DNA from: an uncultured Opitutales bacterium | GTDB taxonomy: Bacteria; Verrucomicrobiota; Verrucomicrobiia; Opitutales; Intestinicryptomonadaceae | Reading direction: 5' to 3' | Length of the DNA: 64,000 nt | NCBI GenBank assembly: GCA_900545705.1 | Contig: URAK01000004.1 | Span: forward strand, 62,001-126,000 | Part shown: piece by piece, positions 1 through 8,768 of the stretch | Layout: each line of letters begins with the position of its first letter | Numbering within the stretch: position 1 is the stretch's first letter | Made by a program: the position numbers and the translations under genes | The notes under the pieces: generated by a model | Databases searched by the model: none | What the model saw: the letters and a program-made list of their open reading frames with translations, nothing else | What the model was told of the DNA's origin: nothing

Positions 1-232
1 GGCTTAGAACAGGTATTAGTGCTATTTTCTTAAACATTGCAGTTTATATTTTATAGTTATTGTATTTTAAATTAAAATATGCCACCTTTCAAGCGTATCC
101 CGAAGCTTAGTGGGGGCCTGGCTGAGATTTTTTATTCTACAATCCTCATGGAGGTTGGATAAAAAATTTTTCAATTCTACCGTTGCTTAATAAATTTGCC
201 AGTGGTTTTCCCATATTGAAAAAATTTGCGAA
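1..232 (+). other. Non-coding left edge with a weak TPP-riboswitch-like segment
   Basis: No gene is visible here. Positions 112-127 read GGGGGCC, then TG, then GGCTGAGA, which resembles the 5' half of a THI-box (TPP riboswitch). GGATAA follows at 157-162, after a small hairpin CCTC-ATG-GAGG at 144-154. The highly conserved GAACCTGATC segment of genuine TPP riboswitches is missing, and no plus-strand gene starts downstream, because the next gene is on the minus strand. It may be a decayed element or a chance match. Confidence 0.2.
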
Positions 233-1429
233 TTACTGCCCAAAATATTCGGCAAGCGCTCCCGCGATGTCGGCTCCGAGCCCGCGCAGATTTTCGGGAG
301 TGACTTCGACGCCCTGATTGTCGGTGTATGGAATTTCTATCGATGCCGAAAATACGGACTTTGGATGCTTTGACGACCATGTCGTGACAGTCCTGTCTTT
401 CTTGTCGCCGGCATTGTTGTTTGAAGCCCCGAATTTGTAGTCCCATTTCTGCAGGTGTTTGAGCGAGCTTTTACCGGAGGCCAGAGTTTTTTTCTCCAAT
501 ATGCCGCTGAATTTTCGCAGGTTGGATAGGTTGTCTTTAAACTGGGGCTCGACGACATACGTGCGGTTGTCTTTGTCGCCTTCGACCCCCTTATATATAA
601 AAGGCGCGTGGAGGTCTATGAGAACTGTCTTTTGGGATTCCCCGGCCTTTTTGTTGTAAAGCTTTTGAAAAGCGGCTACCGAGGGATAAATGGGAGAGTC
701 TGAGTAGTCTCGGTTATGGTCGTGAGGTTTTCTATATTTGCCTTGGTCGCCGTCGAGAACGCCGTCGAGGTCCATAAATGGGACTGCTATTATTTCGGTG
801 TCTTTTAGCAGGGCGCAAGATGGAGTTGAATTTTTTAAAAATTCTTCGAGTATTCCTTGCATTGCGTATGTGCCTGTGGATTCGCAAGCGTGGTGGCGCG
901 AAGTCAGAAAGATTTTTAACTTTCCGTCGGGATTGCCGAGGGTGTAATAATAATTCTCTCTGCCTTTTTTCGTCTTGCCAAGAAAATGTTTTTTTATAGC
1001 TGGGGCTTTTTTTATGAAGGCGTCGAAGTCAGCTGGCATATACGGAATGCAGAAGGCAAAGCGCACGTCTTTTGCGTCTTTGGGGAAGGAAAATTCAAAG
1101 GACGATGCGCTTTTTCTCCGCTTTACGCCGTCTGAGCCGAGCCACTTCCATGTATGGCCGCCATCGAAGCTCGCGGCGGGGCCGCGGAAGCCTATGATGT
1201 CTCCGGAATTTACAAAGTTAAAAATTATTGTTTTGCCTTCCGCGCCCCGCACCCCAAAGTTCCAGTAAAACCACCAGTCGGAATCGCGGTAGTCTTGGGT
1301 GATGGTGGCTTTATTGCCGGTTTTTTCCACAACTTTTATATTTCCTCCGGGAAAGTCGGAATAAATTTCGTAAGATAGCAATTCTAATGCAAATGCGGCA
1401 AATAGTGCAAAGGCAAAAATACGTTTCAT
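233..1429 (-). CDS. Secreted M14-family zinc carboxypeptidase-like protein
   Basis: This is a predicted exported metallopeptidase of 398 residues with a signal peptide at about 1-19. An N-terminal beta-rich domain of about 130 residues precedes the catalytic domain, an arrangement reminiscent of cytosolic-carboxypeptidase-type M14 enzymes. Zinc ligands of the M14 fold are recognisable as H180 and E183 (HACE) and H274 (DLHAPF). Substrate-binding NRDY is at 239-242, and the catalytic glutamate is E365 in SIEIPYT. A longer reading would use a TTG at 1450; the ATG at 1429 is chosen because it begins a clean signal peptide. The fold and catalytic residues are seen; the substrate is unknown. The gene is divergent from the secreted protein at 1519. 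Confidence 0.75.
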   Translation of the reverse strand: MKRIFAFALFAAFALELLSYEIYSDFPGGNIKVVEKTGNKATITQDYRDSDWWFYWNFGVRGAEGKTIIFNFVNSGDIIGFRGPAASFDGGHTWKWLGSDGVKRRKSASSFEFSFPKDAKDVRFAFCIPYMPADFDAFIKKAPAIKKHFLGKTKKGRENYYYTLGNPDGKLKIFLTSRHHACESTGTYAMQGILEEFLKNSTPSCALLKDTEIIAVPFMDLDGVLDGDQGKYRKPHDHNRDYSDSPIYPSVAAFQKLYNKKAGESQKTVLIDLHAPFIYKGVEGDKDNRTYVVEPQFKDNLSNLRKFSGILEKKTLASGKSSLKHLQKWDYKFGASNNNAGDKKDRTVTTWSSKHPKSVFSASIEIPYTDNQGVEVTPENLRGLGADIAGALAEYFGQ

Positions 1430-1518
1430 ATTTTTTATAAAATATGCCAAAAGGCGATGATTGCAATATATTTATCCGCCTTGACTTTGCCTGACTGAAA
1501 TTTTATATAAAATCTATT

Positions 1519-2991
1519 ATGCATATGCGTATTAAAAATGGACTTTGCGTTTTAATCTTGTCGGCGTTTTTGTCGCTCGAAGCAGTTGCGGCCGCTCAGG
1601 GTGGCGGTGCGCGATACACTCTCGACGATTACAGAAACTACTACGGCTCGTGGGCTGGAACTTCCGCGCGGGAATCTTTGATATTTGCCAAAAATATGGG
1701 ATACCGGTATGTATTGTACATTCCCGGAATGGAAAATTTTAAGGAGTCCGACGGCTTGCTGTTTGTGTTGGAGACGCCCGAGTATATGACTTACAGCCGC
1801 ACGATAGACACAAAGAAAAAATATTCAAAAAAACAAATAGAGGAGTGGGAGTCGATTTGCGCGATGAAAGACGCCTCAAAGCCGTTCCCGGAAAATATGG
1901 CAAGCGGCTGGTTCTGGGATTGGTGGACGGCGGACATCACAGGCGACAACAACCAACATTATTCGTCTTTCAGCCTTCAACTGAACTTCCAGAAGAAGTC
2001 GGTGATAGACAGGACAGTCCGTAGAATATTCGAGCGCGCAAAAAACATAATGGCTAAAAACCCGAAGTTCAGGCTCGGCGGCTGCTCATGGGACGTACCC
2101 GACCCAACGGGGGATTTTTATGGAAAATCTCCGCAATGGAAGCGTCCGCGCCAGGTAAGCCTCGAATTTTGGACGGGCTCCGACAGCGTTTCGGCTCCAA
2201 AAGGCGAAAAGCTCGACTACCCGACCTATTCCGAGGGGACAATGCGCTACCGCTGCGCCCTCAGAAACGAGCTTCGCAAGCTCAATCCCGACGTAAAATT
2301 CATAATGGATCCGTGGCTTGTCTACCGCGATTGCGTAAAGCGCATTCTGGACGGAGGATTCAATAAACCGGAATTTGAAGGAGCCATGCCCGACCTTGCG
2401 ATGTCGGAATCGCCGTCGGAGGACTTTGCGGCAGACAACCGCAATTTTGAGGGCGGAATACTCGACGCTTCCACAATCGCGACTTCAAGCGATCTTTCGG
2501 CGTACGACTTTGCCCGCGAAATTCGCAATATAGGGCTCGCCGCGTCTGTCGGATCATGGAGCGCATGGTTTGGGAACCCGTGTCCGACAGCAAAGAGCAT
2601 AAGAGACATTCCTCCGCGCCTAAAAATAACGCGCGCGCTCGCCACATGGGAGAATTTGAACAATACGCCGCTTTCGGAGCGCAAATGGGACGCCGACGAA
2701 AACGAATATTCATCTCCGACAGCCCACATGGATAAAAATTGCGTGTGGGCAGTGCACCCCGAAACTAAGCGCCTGTTCTTTTGCATGACTACCCCAGATG
2801 GGGAGGTTGAATTGCCAGAGGGCTTCGAGGTGGAAAAAATATATGTTCTCGATTCGGTCTTTGGAGAGTACCGATGGCCTAAACTCGATAAAATTTTCGA
2901 GTTGTCGGACGGAAAAATAAGCCTGAAAAAAGGCTCGGAATATGTTTGCGGCGAGGGATTTTCCGCAATTCTAAAAAAGTCTGAAAAATAG
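1519..2991 (+). CDS. Secreted protein of unknown function, possibly TIM-barrel glycosidase-like
   Basis: I do not recognise a family with certainty. The 490-residue product has a signal peptide (hydrophobic to about residue 26, AVAAA cleavage region). It is rich in Trp, Tyr and acidic residues in short patches, such as SGWFWDWWTAD and GSWSAWFG, as in carbohydrate-active enzymes. The C-terminal 100 residues look like a beta-sandwich appendix. The neighbourhood, with other exported carbohydrate-active enzymes from 5.4 to 9.9 kb, suggests a role in polysaccharide handling, which is inference only. The start could be ATG 1519 or the in-frame ATG at 1525; the signal peptide does not discriminate. 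Confidence 0.6.
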   Translation: MHMRIKNGLCVLILSAFLSLEAVAAAQGGGARYTLDDYRNYYGSWAGTSARESLIFAKNMGYRYVLYIPGMENFKESDGLLFVLETPEYMTYSRTIDTKKKYSKKQIEEWESICAMKDASKPFPENMASGWFWDWWTADITGDNNQHYSSFSLQLNFQKKSVIDRTVRRIFERAKNIMAKNPKFRLGGCSWDVPDPTGDFYGKSPQWKRPRQVSLEFWTGSDSVSAPKGEKLDYPTYSEGTMRYRCALRNELRKLNPDVKFIMDPWLVYRDCVKRILDGGFNKPEFEGAMPDLAMSESPSEDFAADNRNFEGGILDASTIATSSDLSAYDFAREIRNIGLAASVGSWSAWFGNPCPTAKSIRDIPPRLKITRALATWENLNNTPLSERKWDADENEYSSPTAHMDKNCVWAVHPETKRLFFCMTTPDGEVELPEGFEVEKIYVLDSVFGEYRWPKLDKIFELSDGKISLKKGSEYVCGEGFSAILKKSEK

Positions 2992-3051
2992 CGCCGGCAT
3001 TTTGGCATTGATATGTTGACAGCCGTTTGCGCAGGGTGTTTATTCCCGCAC

Positions 3052-3873
3052 ATGCAAGAAATTTTTCCGGACGCAGAAAAAGTTGCGGGCATTTTAAGGA
3101 AGCGCCTGAGCGCGCGCGGCATTGAATGTGCCGCAATCGTCGAGGAGTCGCTCGGAAGCACAAATTCCGAGGGAGTGAGGATCTTAAAGTCTGGGCGGAG
3201 CGCGCCGTTTGCCGTTATTGCGCTAAACCAGATTTCCGGCCGTGGTAGACTCGAGAGAAAGTGGTTTTCAAAAAGGGGGGCGTCCGTCGCATTGTCGGTA
3301 TGCGCCGAAATAGGCAGGACTGCCGAGGAAATGGAGTCGTTTACCGTGAGGGCGGGGCTTGGCGTCTGTTCCGAACTGAAAAAACTCTGCGGGGCAGAAT
3401 TGTTTCTAAAATGGCCTAACGATATTTATTCCCGCGAGGGGCGCAAAATTGCCGGAATGCTCGCAGAACTCGAATTATCGGGAAATTCGGCGTTCGCTGT
3501 TTTTGGAATTGGCATAAACGCTGACTTCTCCAAACTTTCGGACGGGGAGCTGCCCGAGGAAATTCGCGGTTCGGCGGGAGATCTTTTCAGCCTGTCGATT
3601 ACGCGCCCGGAGCTTGCGGACATCGCGGTTGCCGCAATAGGGGGCGTGTTGAAAGCGCCCGAATATCTGGGGAAAGTTGGCGAGTCTTTTGCGGAGGTTG
3701 ACTGGCTGCTTGGCAGGAGTGTCGAGGTGTGTGTCGGCAACGAAGCTTTTTGCGGGACGGCGCGCGGGGTGGACGCGCGGGGCAGGCTTAGGGTGGAGCT
3801 TGCAGGCGGCGAAGAGCGGCTCGTTTGCGGCGGTGAGGCAACCCTTAAAAAAAATTGGAGGGTGGGGCTATGA
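3052..3873 (+). CDS. birA: Biotin-[acetyl-CoA-carboxylase] ligase
   Basis: The enzyme activates biotin with ATP and attaches it to the biotin carboxyl carrier protein in the cytoplasm. The family core is clear: STNSEG at 36-41, the biotinyl-AMP loop GRGR at 63-66, KWPND at 120-124 and GIGIN downstream, followed by a small SH3-like C-terminal domain. There is no N-terminal helix-turn-helix, so this is a monofunctional ligase and not a repressor of biotin genes. Frame-open upstream sequence allows an ATG at 3013. I prefer 3052 because the extra 13 residues are not family-like, but neither site has a convincing Shine-Dalgarno. The stop overlaps the next start (ATGA at 3870-3873), so it is co-transcribed with the menA-like gene. 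Confidence 0.9.
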   Translation: MQEIFPDAEKVAGILRKRLSARGIECAAIVEESLGSTNSEGVRILKSGRSAPFAVIALNQISGRGRLERKWFSKRGASVALSVCAEIGRTAEEMESFTVRAGLGVCSELKKLCGAELFLKWPNDIYSREGRKIAGMLAELELSGNSAFAVFGIGINADFSKLSDGELPEEIRGSAGDLFSLSITRPELADIAVAAIGGVLKAPEYLGKVGESFAEVDWLLGRSVEVCVGNEAFCGTARGVDARGRLRVELAGGEERLVCGGEATLKKNWRVGL

Positions 3874-4772
3874 ATAAATTAGAAAGAAAGCCCGGAAAGC
3901 CCCTTGCATGGATATTGGCGGCGCGGCCAAAGACGCTCGCGGCAGCGGCGGTGCCGGTGACAGTTGGATCATGCCTGGCATATGCAGACGGAGCTTTTTC
4001 GGCGGGAGCGTCGGCGCTATGTTTTGGATTCGCGTTTTTGATGCAAATTTGCGCGAATTTTATAAACGACCTCATAGATTTTAAAAAAGGCTCCGACGGG
4101 GCTGAGCGCATAGGGCCGAGGCGCGCGTGCGCGCAAGGCTGGATATCCCCGTCGTCGATGGTGCGCGGGATTGCGGTTTGCGCGGCTTGCGCTTGCGCGT
4201 GCGGTTGCGGACTTCTATTTTACGGCGGAATCGAGCTTATAGCAGTCGGCGCAGCGTGCGTGCTGTTTGCGTATTTGTACACCGGGGGGCCTTTCCCGCT
4301 TTCGGAGAGGGGGCTTGGGGACGTTGCGGTTGTCGTATTTTTCGGCTTTGTACCGGTGTGTTTTACGTATTATGTAATGGCGCATTCAGTGGGCGCAAAG
4401 GTTTTTGCGGCGTCTTTGGCTTGCGGGCTTGTGGTGGATACTCTGCTTATACTGAATAATTACCGCGACAGAATCCAGGATTTCAAAAATGGGAAGATGA
4501 CAACTGTGGTAATCTTTGGCCCGAAAGCGGGGGGGGGTATGTATCTTTTATTCGGCGTTGCCGCGTGCATGATATGCTCTTTATTTGCGGGCAACCTGTG
4601 GGGCGCGCTGCTTCCGCAGGCGTATTTGCCGTTGCATGCCGCGGCATGGCTTAAAATGCTCTCGGCGAGAACCGCCGGAGAATACGGGAAGGCGCTTGCG
4701 ATGACTTCCGCTAATATGGCGTTATTCGGTTTGCTTCTCGGAATCGGCGTAGCCTTGCCTTCGCCGTTTTGA
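3870..4772 (+). CDS. menA: 1,4-dihydroxy-2-naphthoate polyprenyltransferase (MenA-like)
   Basis: This is an integral membrane UbiA-superfamily prenyltransferase of 300 residues. It is expected to join a polyprenyl diphosphate to 1,4-dihydroxy-2-naphthoate in menaquinone synthesis. The first Asp-rich motif, NDLID, is at 66-70. The second site reads NNYRDRIQD, the variant typical of MenA. About eight hydrophobic segments are visible. The start at 3870 overlaps the birA stop and has a good ribosome site (GGAGGG at 3857-3862); a TTG at 3855 is less likely. No other menaquinone gene is in the window, so the substrate assignment rests on the motif variant. Confidence 0.85.
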   Translation: MNKLERKPGKPLAWILAARPKTLAAAAVPVTVGSCLAYADGAFSAGASALCFGFAFLMQICANFINDLIDFKKGSDGAERIGPRRACAQGWISPSSMVRGIAVCAACACACGCGLLFYGGIELIAVGAACVLFAYLYTGGPFPLSERGLGDVAVVVFFGFVPVCFTYYVMAHSVGAKVFAASLACGLVVDTLLILNNYRDRIQDFKNGKMTTVVIFGPKAGGGMYLLFGVAACMICSLFAGNLWGALLPQAYLPLHAAAWLKMLSARTAGEYGKALAMTSANMALFGLLLGIGVALPSPF

Positions 4773-5400
4773 GATTGAATTTCTTTCTTTTTCGTGCTGA
4801 CTAAATTATTTTTTCTGATTGTCAAAAATCCGCAGTCCGCGGGGCGGAGTGGGGCGCGTTTGCATACGCAGGAGGTGCCGACTATAGTTTTTTAGGTGCG
4901 GGGTTTTCGCAATTCCGATAAAGCAGGCATACGCGCGGCTTCGGTAAAGCGCGCCGAATGCGCAATTCCACTAAAATGCGCCGATTGCGTGGTTTCGGTA
5001 AAGCGCGATGTTTTGCAATTTTGCCAAAGTGGACGGGTTCCGCGATTCAGCAAAAGCGTGAGGCTTCGAGGTCCCAATAAAGTGGTCAGCCGCATGTTTT
5101 CGCTAAAGAGCGCCGAATGCCCCGCGCTTTTTAGGCGCGAGGTCGCGCGGCTTTAGCAGAGCGCGAGGTTTCTCTATCCCTCTAAATCGCTAAGCCGCGC
5201 GATTCTGGTAAAGCGCCCAACTACACAGAGAGGCCGCAGCTTTTTTTTATGATAACTTTTTGATTTTTGCAATGTGCGGGCGGCGGATTTTTATGGCAGC
5301 CGCACTCGCAATGTGCAGGCGGCATATTTTATGCGGTTTGAGCTTCCCAAAGATTTTTTTTCGGAAAGAATTTATGCCGCAGCGCGCATTTGCCGCCAAT
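4773..5400. other. Convergent intergenic region holding the 26-bp degenerate array
   Basis: This gap lies between menA (plus) and the esterase gene (minus), which converge on it. Open frames here are short and have no protein-like features. The interval 4914-5220 carries a striking periodic degenerate repeat, listed separately. The rest (4773-4900 and 5221-5400) shows nothing recognisable beyond T-rich tracts; no convincing terminator stem was found. Confidence 0.7.
4914..5220. repeat. Degenerate tandem array, 12 units of about 26.4 bp
   Basis: A TAAAG-like core recurs at 4919, 4945, 4972, 4999, 5025, 5052, 5078, 5104, 5130, 5157, 5183 and 5209. Steps are 26 or 27 bp throughout. Units loosely follow TTCGGTAAAGCGCG followed by CCGAATGCG, but individual units share only half or so of their bases. 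Several contain small dyads, for example CGCT-AAAG-AGCG at 5102-5113 and TTCGG/CCGAA around 4941-4957. Weak cores occur at 5130 and 5157. The constant phase with poor sequence conservation is seen directly; the function is unknown. Confidence 0.75.
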
Positions 5401-6942
5401 TTACTTTTTTTCGCCGCGCTCGGTGGAGAATGGCGGGACGGGGTTGCCGTCAGAGTCGAACAGGCAGACGTCCGGCTTTGCCCACGGTTTCCACAGGTAC
5501 CTTACGCCGTCTATATTTGAGCCGTCGGGAGATTTTAGCATTACTTTTCTTCCCTCAAATTTTCCGTCCGCAGCAATCCATTTTCCGCCAGATAGAATTT
5601 CAAAGCCCCTGCATTCTCCGCGGCATTCGAGGCCTTTTTTGTATTTAAATTTGACTGTTGCGGAATCCCCGCGGTAGTCAACTCCGCGCAGCGACGGAAA
5701 GATTTTTCCGCTTTTTGCGAAGGCGGCTTTTGCGAGCCGTTTGCCTATCTCAACCTTGTCGTGCGGGTGGACGTCGTTTTCCTCCCCCGTATCTATGGAG
5801 CAAATCATAAATACGTTTGAACGTTTCTTTGCAATGCTTTCCTGCTCGGCGCGCGACAGCTCCCATTTCCAGCCTTTGTACGAGGGCAGCTGGACGAATA
5901 AAAACGGCATATGGGGAGCTATGAAAACGCTTCTCCACTCGTTTATGAGGCCCTCGAATTTTTCCGAAAAGCCGTCGTAGGAGTCCGATTCCCCCTGGTA
6001 CCATATGGTTCCCCTCGCGGAATATCCGCGCAGAGGGTTTATTCTCAGGTTAAAGAGCATGGAAGGGGTTGACCATTTGTCGGGCGAGTCGGGCCACGGC
6101 GCGAGGAACGGCGCAACAGTCCAAGCTGGCGGGGGGGCTTTGCCTTCTGCCTTCGCCTTTTTTACGCGCTCGTCGTATGTGCGCACTTCCTCGTCGAATT
6201 TCGCCTTTTCTTTTTTGTAGTCGTATTTTTTTGAGCGCTCGGCAAATCCCTTTCTCTCCTTTTCAAAGAAGGGCGAAGTATTGTAGGTTTGCCTGCTCAC
6301 CCATGCCGCCATTCTTGTGCCGGAGGTTCCGGTGTAAATTATCCCGACGGGCATTTTTATTTTTTTAGAGAGTTCCGCTGCAAATATGTAGGGTATTCCT
6401 TGCAGCCTTCCAGCGTTCTTTGGGCTTGGAATTATCCACGAGCTGCCTTCCGGAAATTCGGTTTCTGGATTTTTGCCAATTCCTTCGGCGCTAAACATTT
6501 TGTTGCTTGAACCTCCCTCTAAAAAGTATCTTACGTTTGAGCCAGATGCCGATTCTATATATTCTTCCGCGCCATCGACTCCTTTGAGAGAAAAGTCCAT
6601 GTTGGATTGGCCTCCCGCAATCCATATTTCCCCAAACAGCACGTTGGAAAAGGTTTTTGCTAATTTGGAATTTTCATATATTTTGACTTCATGAGGCTCG
6701 AAAGAGCCATTCGGCGTTCCAATAGGAATCATCCATTTGCCTTTTCCGTCGGCTACTACCGAGGATTTGTTCCCGCATATTTCGATTTCTACTTTTGCGT
6801 TCGGTTCTGATGTCCCCCATAATCTCGCGTAGTTTTGCTGCAGCATCATGCCGTCCGAAAAAATGGCGGGGGTTTTTATTTCGGCATGCGCGCAAAGGGC
6901 TGCGAAAGCGGATATTAACGTAGTAAAATACAAAAGTTTCAT
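5401..6942 (-). CDS. Exported sialate O-acetylesterase (SASA family)
   Basis: This 513-residue protein has a signal peptide (1-20, ending CAHA). It matches the sialate O-acetylesterase / carbohydrate esterase family, which removes O-acetyl groups from sialic acids or plant polysaccharides. The SGNH-type nucleophile sits in GGQSNM (S113). A conserved WYQGES block and a late HPHDK block supply further catalytic residues. A longer reading uses an upstream start at 7026, but the ATG at 6942 begins the signal peptide and is chosen. The gene is divergent from the FAD oxidoreductase and GH5-like pair, consistent with a small glycan-degradation locus; the actual substrate cannot be read from the sequence. 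Confidence 0.88.
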   Translation of the reverse strand: MKLLYFTTLISAFAALCAHAEIKTPAIFSDGMMLQQNYARLWGTSEPNAKVEIEICGNKSSVVADGKGKWMIPIGTPNGSFEPHEVKIYENSKLAKTFSNVLFGEIWIAGGQSNMDFSLKGVDGAEEYIESASGSNVRYFLEGGSSNKMFSAEGIGKNPETEFPEGSSWIIPSPKNAGRLQGIPYIFAAELSKKIKMPVGIIYTGTSGTRMAAWVSRQTYNTSPFFEKERKGFAERSKKYDYKKEKAKFDEEVRTYDERVKKAKAEGKAPPPAWTVAPFLAPWPDSPDKWSTPSMLFNLRINPLRGYSARGTIWYQGESDSYDGFSEKFEGLINEWRSVFIAPHMPFLFVQLPSYKGWKWELSRAEQESIAKKRSNVFMICSIDTGEENDVHPHDKVEIGKRLAKAAFAKSGKIFPSLRGVDYRGDSATVKFKYKKGLECRGECRGFEILSGGKWIAADGKFEGRKVMLKSPDGSNIDGVRYLWKPWAKPDVCLFDSDGNPVPPFSTERGEKK

Positions 6943-7092
6943 TCTTAAATTATTTGGAAAATTTGGGAAAATTTCGAGAATAAAAACGAATAAAATTTTT
7001 ATTGAAGCCACATGAAAAAATGACATTATGTTTTGCCTAATATGCGCTGCGGATTATCCGCGGCGCGGAGTTAATTACAAATATATTGCTGT

Positions 7093-8766
7093 ATGAAAAA
7101 TAAGTTGTTGATTTTTGCATTATCCGCTCTGTCGGCAGTGATATGCGGTTGCTCTACGCTCATTCCGGACGAGCCGTACGACGTAGTCGTTTACGGCGGA
7201 ACTTCGGCGGGAGTGACTTCCGCGGTCCAGGCGGCGAAGTCCGGTAAAAAGGTCGTATTGATTGCGCCTGAGGGAAGGCTTGGGGCGATGTCGAGCTCGG
7301 GGCTCGGAATGACGGACTCCGGCAAAACTGCCACAATCGGAGGGTTGTCACGCGAATTTTACCATAGAATATGGAAGGAATACCAGAAGCCCGAAACTTG
7401 GAAATGGCAGAAGCGCGAAAACTTTAAGGCCAGAGGCCAGGGCACAAAGGCAATCGACGACGAACACAAAGTTATGTGGATATTCGAGCCTTCCGTCGCT
7501 GAAAGGGTATTTGAAAATTGGATAAAAGAACACAAAAACATAAAGCTTGTAAGAGGCGAATGGCTTGACAGGGAGTCGGGCGTAGAGAAGAACGGAAGCA
7601 GGATTGTCGCGATTTCCACGCTTGAAGGCAACAGGTATCCCGGCAAAATGTTTATAGACTGCACCTTTGAAGGCGACCTCATGGCGGCGGCAGGGGTAAA
7701 ATATTTTGTCGGCCGCGAAAGCAACGCGCAGTTCGGCGAGGACTACAACGGTTTCCGCGCTACAAACGAACATAACGGCCACCGCTTCCTATCGCGCGTG
7801 GACCCATACAAGATAAAGGGCGACAAATCCAGCGGGCTGCTCAAATATATAAGCCCTGAACCCCCGTTGGCGGACGGCGTTGCCGATAAAAAAGTACAGG
7901 CGTACTGCTTCAGAATGTGCCTGACGGATGTTCCTGAAAATATGGTTAAAATCGAAAAGCCCGAAGGCTACAATCCCGAAGATTACGAGCTTGGCGCGCG
8001 CTACTTTGAGGCGGAACCCAAAGCCTGGCCGCTCATAATATCGAGAATGCCCAACGGCAAGACGGACATAAACAACCGCGCCGCATTCAGCACCGACTTT
8101 ATCGGCGGCAACTACGAATGGCCTGAGGCCTCATACGAAAGGCGCAAGGAGATTTTTGACGCCCATCTCAACTACCAAAAGGGCTTGATGTACTTCTTCC
8201 AAAACGACCCCCGCGTGCCCGAAAGCACCCGCAAGGCGATAGCCAAGTTCGGGCTTTCCAAAGACGAGTTTGAGTCCACCGGTCACTGGCCGTTTGCGCT
8301 GTATGTCCGCGAAGGGCGCCGCATGGACGGTGAATATATCATGACCCAGCACGACTGCCAAAACTCCCGCACGACTCCGCGCCCCGTCGGAATGGGCTCC
8401 TACACGCTCGATTCCCACAACACTTCGCGCTACGTCACCAAGGAGGGATACGTGCAAAACGAGGGCGACGTGCAGGTCGGCCTGAAAGGTCCGTATAAAA
8501 TTGCATACGGCGCGATAATCCCCAAAAAGGGGCAGGTTGACAACCTGTTTGTGCCGGTAGCGTGCTCTGCCACGCACATCGCGTATGGCTCGATACGCAT
8601 GGAGCCTGTGTTTATGATACTCGGGCAGAGCGCCGCGACGGCCGCAGTGCAGGCTATCGACGATAAATGCGCCGTCCAGGACGTCGACTACGCAAAGCTT
8701 TCCAAGACGCTTGAGAAAGACGGACAAATATTGAATATGTCTTTGCAGACGCCCAATAAGAATTAA
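7093..8766 (+). CDS. Exported FAD-dependent oxidoreductase, putative lipoprotein
   Basis: This 557-residue protein belongs to the FAD_oxidored type (PF12831) often encoded next to glycoside hydrolases. The N-terminus is a signal sequence ending in ICGC, a probable lipobox with Cys20, so the protein may be lipid-anchored. A Rossmann dinucleotide motif follows (VVVYGGTSAGVTSA at about 31-44), with a second nucleotide-binding strand KVVLIAPEG. The family is poorly characterised; the substrate is unknown. The next gene begins 2 bp after the stop, so the two form an operon with a GH5-like enzyme. Confidence 0.82.
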   Translation: MKNKLLIFALSALSAVICGCSTLIPDEPYDVVVYGGTSAGVTSAVQAAKSGKKVVLIAPEGRLGAMSSSGLGMTDSGKTATIGGLSREFYHRIWKEYQKPETWKWQKRENFKARGQGTKAIDDEHKVMWIFEPSVAERVFENWIKEHKNIKLVRGEWLDRESGVEKNGSRIVAISTLEGNRYPGKMFIDCTFEGDLMAAAGVKYFVGRESNAQFGEDYNGFRATNEHNGHRFLSRVDPYKIKGDKSSGLLKYISPEPPLADGVADKKVQAYCFRMCLTDVPENMVKIEKPEGYNPEDYELGARYFEAEPKAWPLIISRMPNGKTDINNRAAFSTDFIGGNYEWPEASYERRKEIFDAHLNYQKGLMYFFQNDPRVPESTRKAIAKFGLSKDEFESTGHWPFALYVREGRRMDGEYIMTQHDCQNSRTTPRPVGMGSYTLDSHNTSRYVTKEGYVQNEGDVQVGLKGPYKIAYGAIIPKKGQVDNLFVPVACSATHIAYGSIRMEPVFMILGQSAATAAVQAIDDKCAVQDVDYAKLSKTLEKDGQILNMSLQTPNKN

Positions 8767-8768
8767 TC

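Noticed and set aside
2322..3161. A 279-codon minus-strand frame opposite the secreted protein and birA
   Set aside because: It crosses two genes on the other strand and has no signal, start site or domain features.
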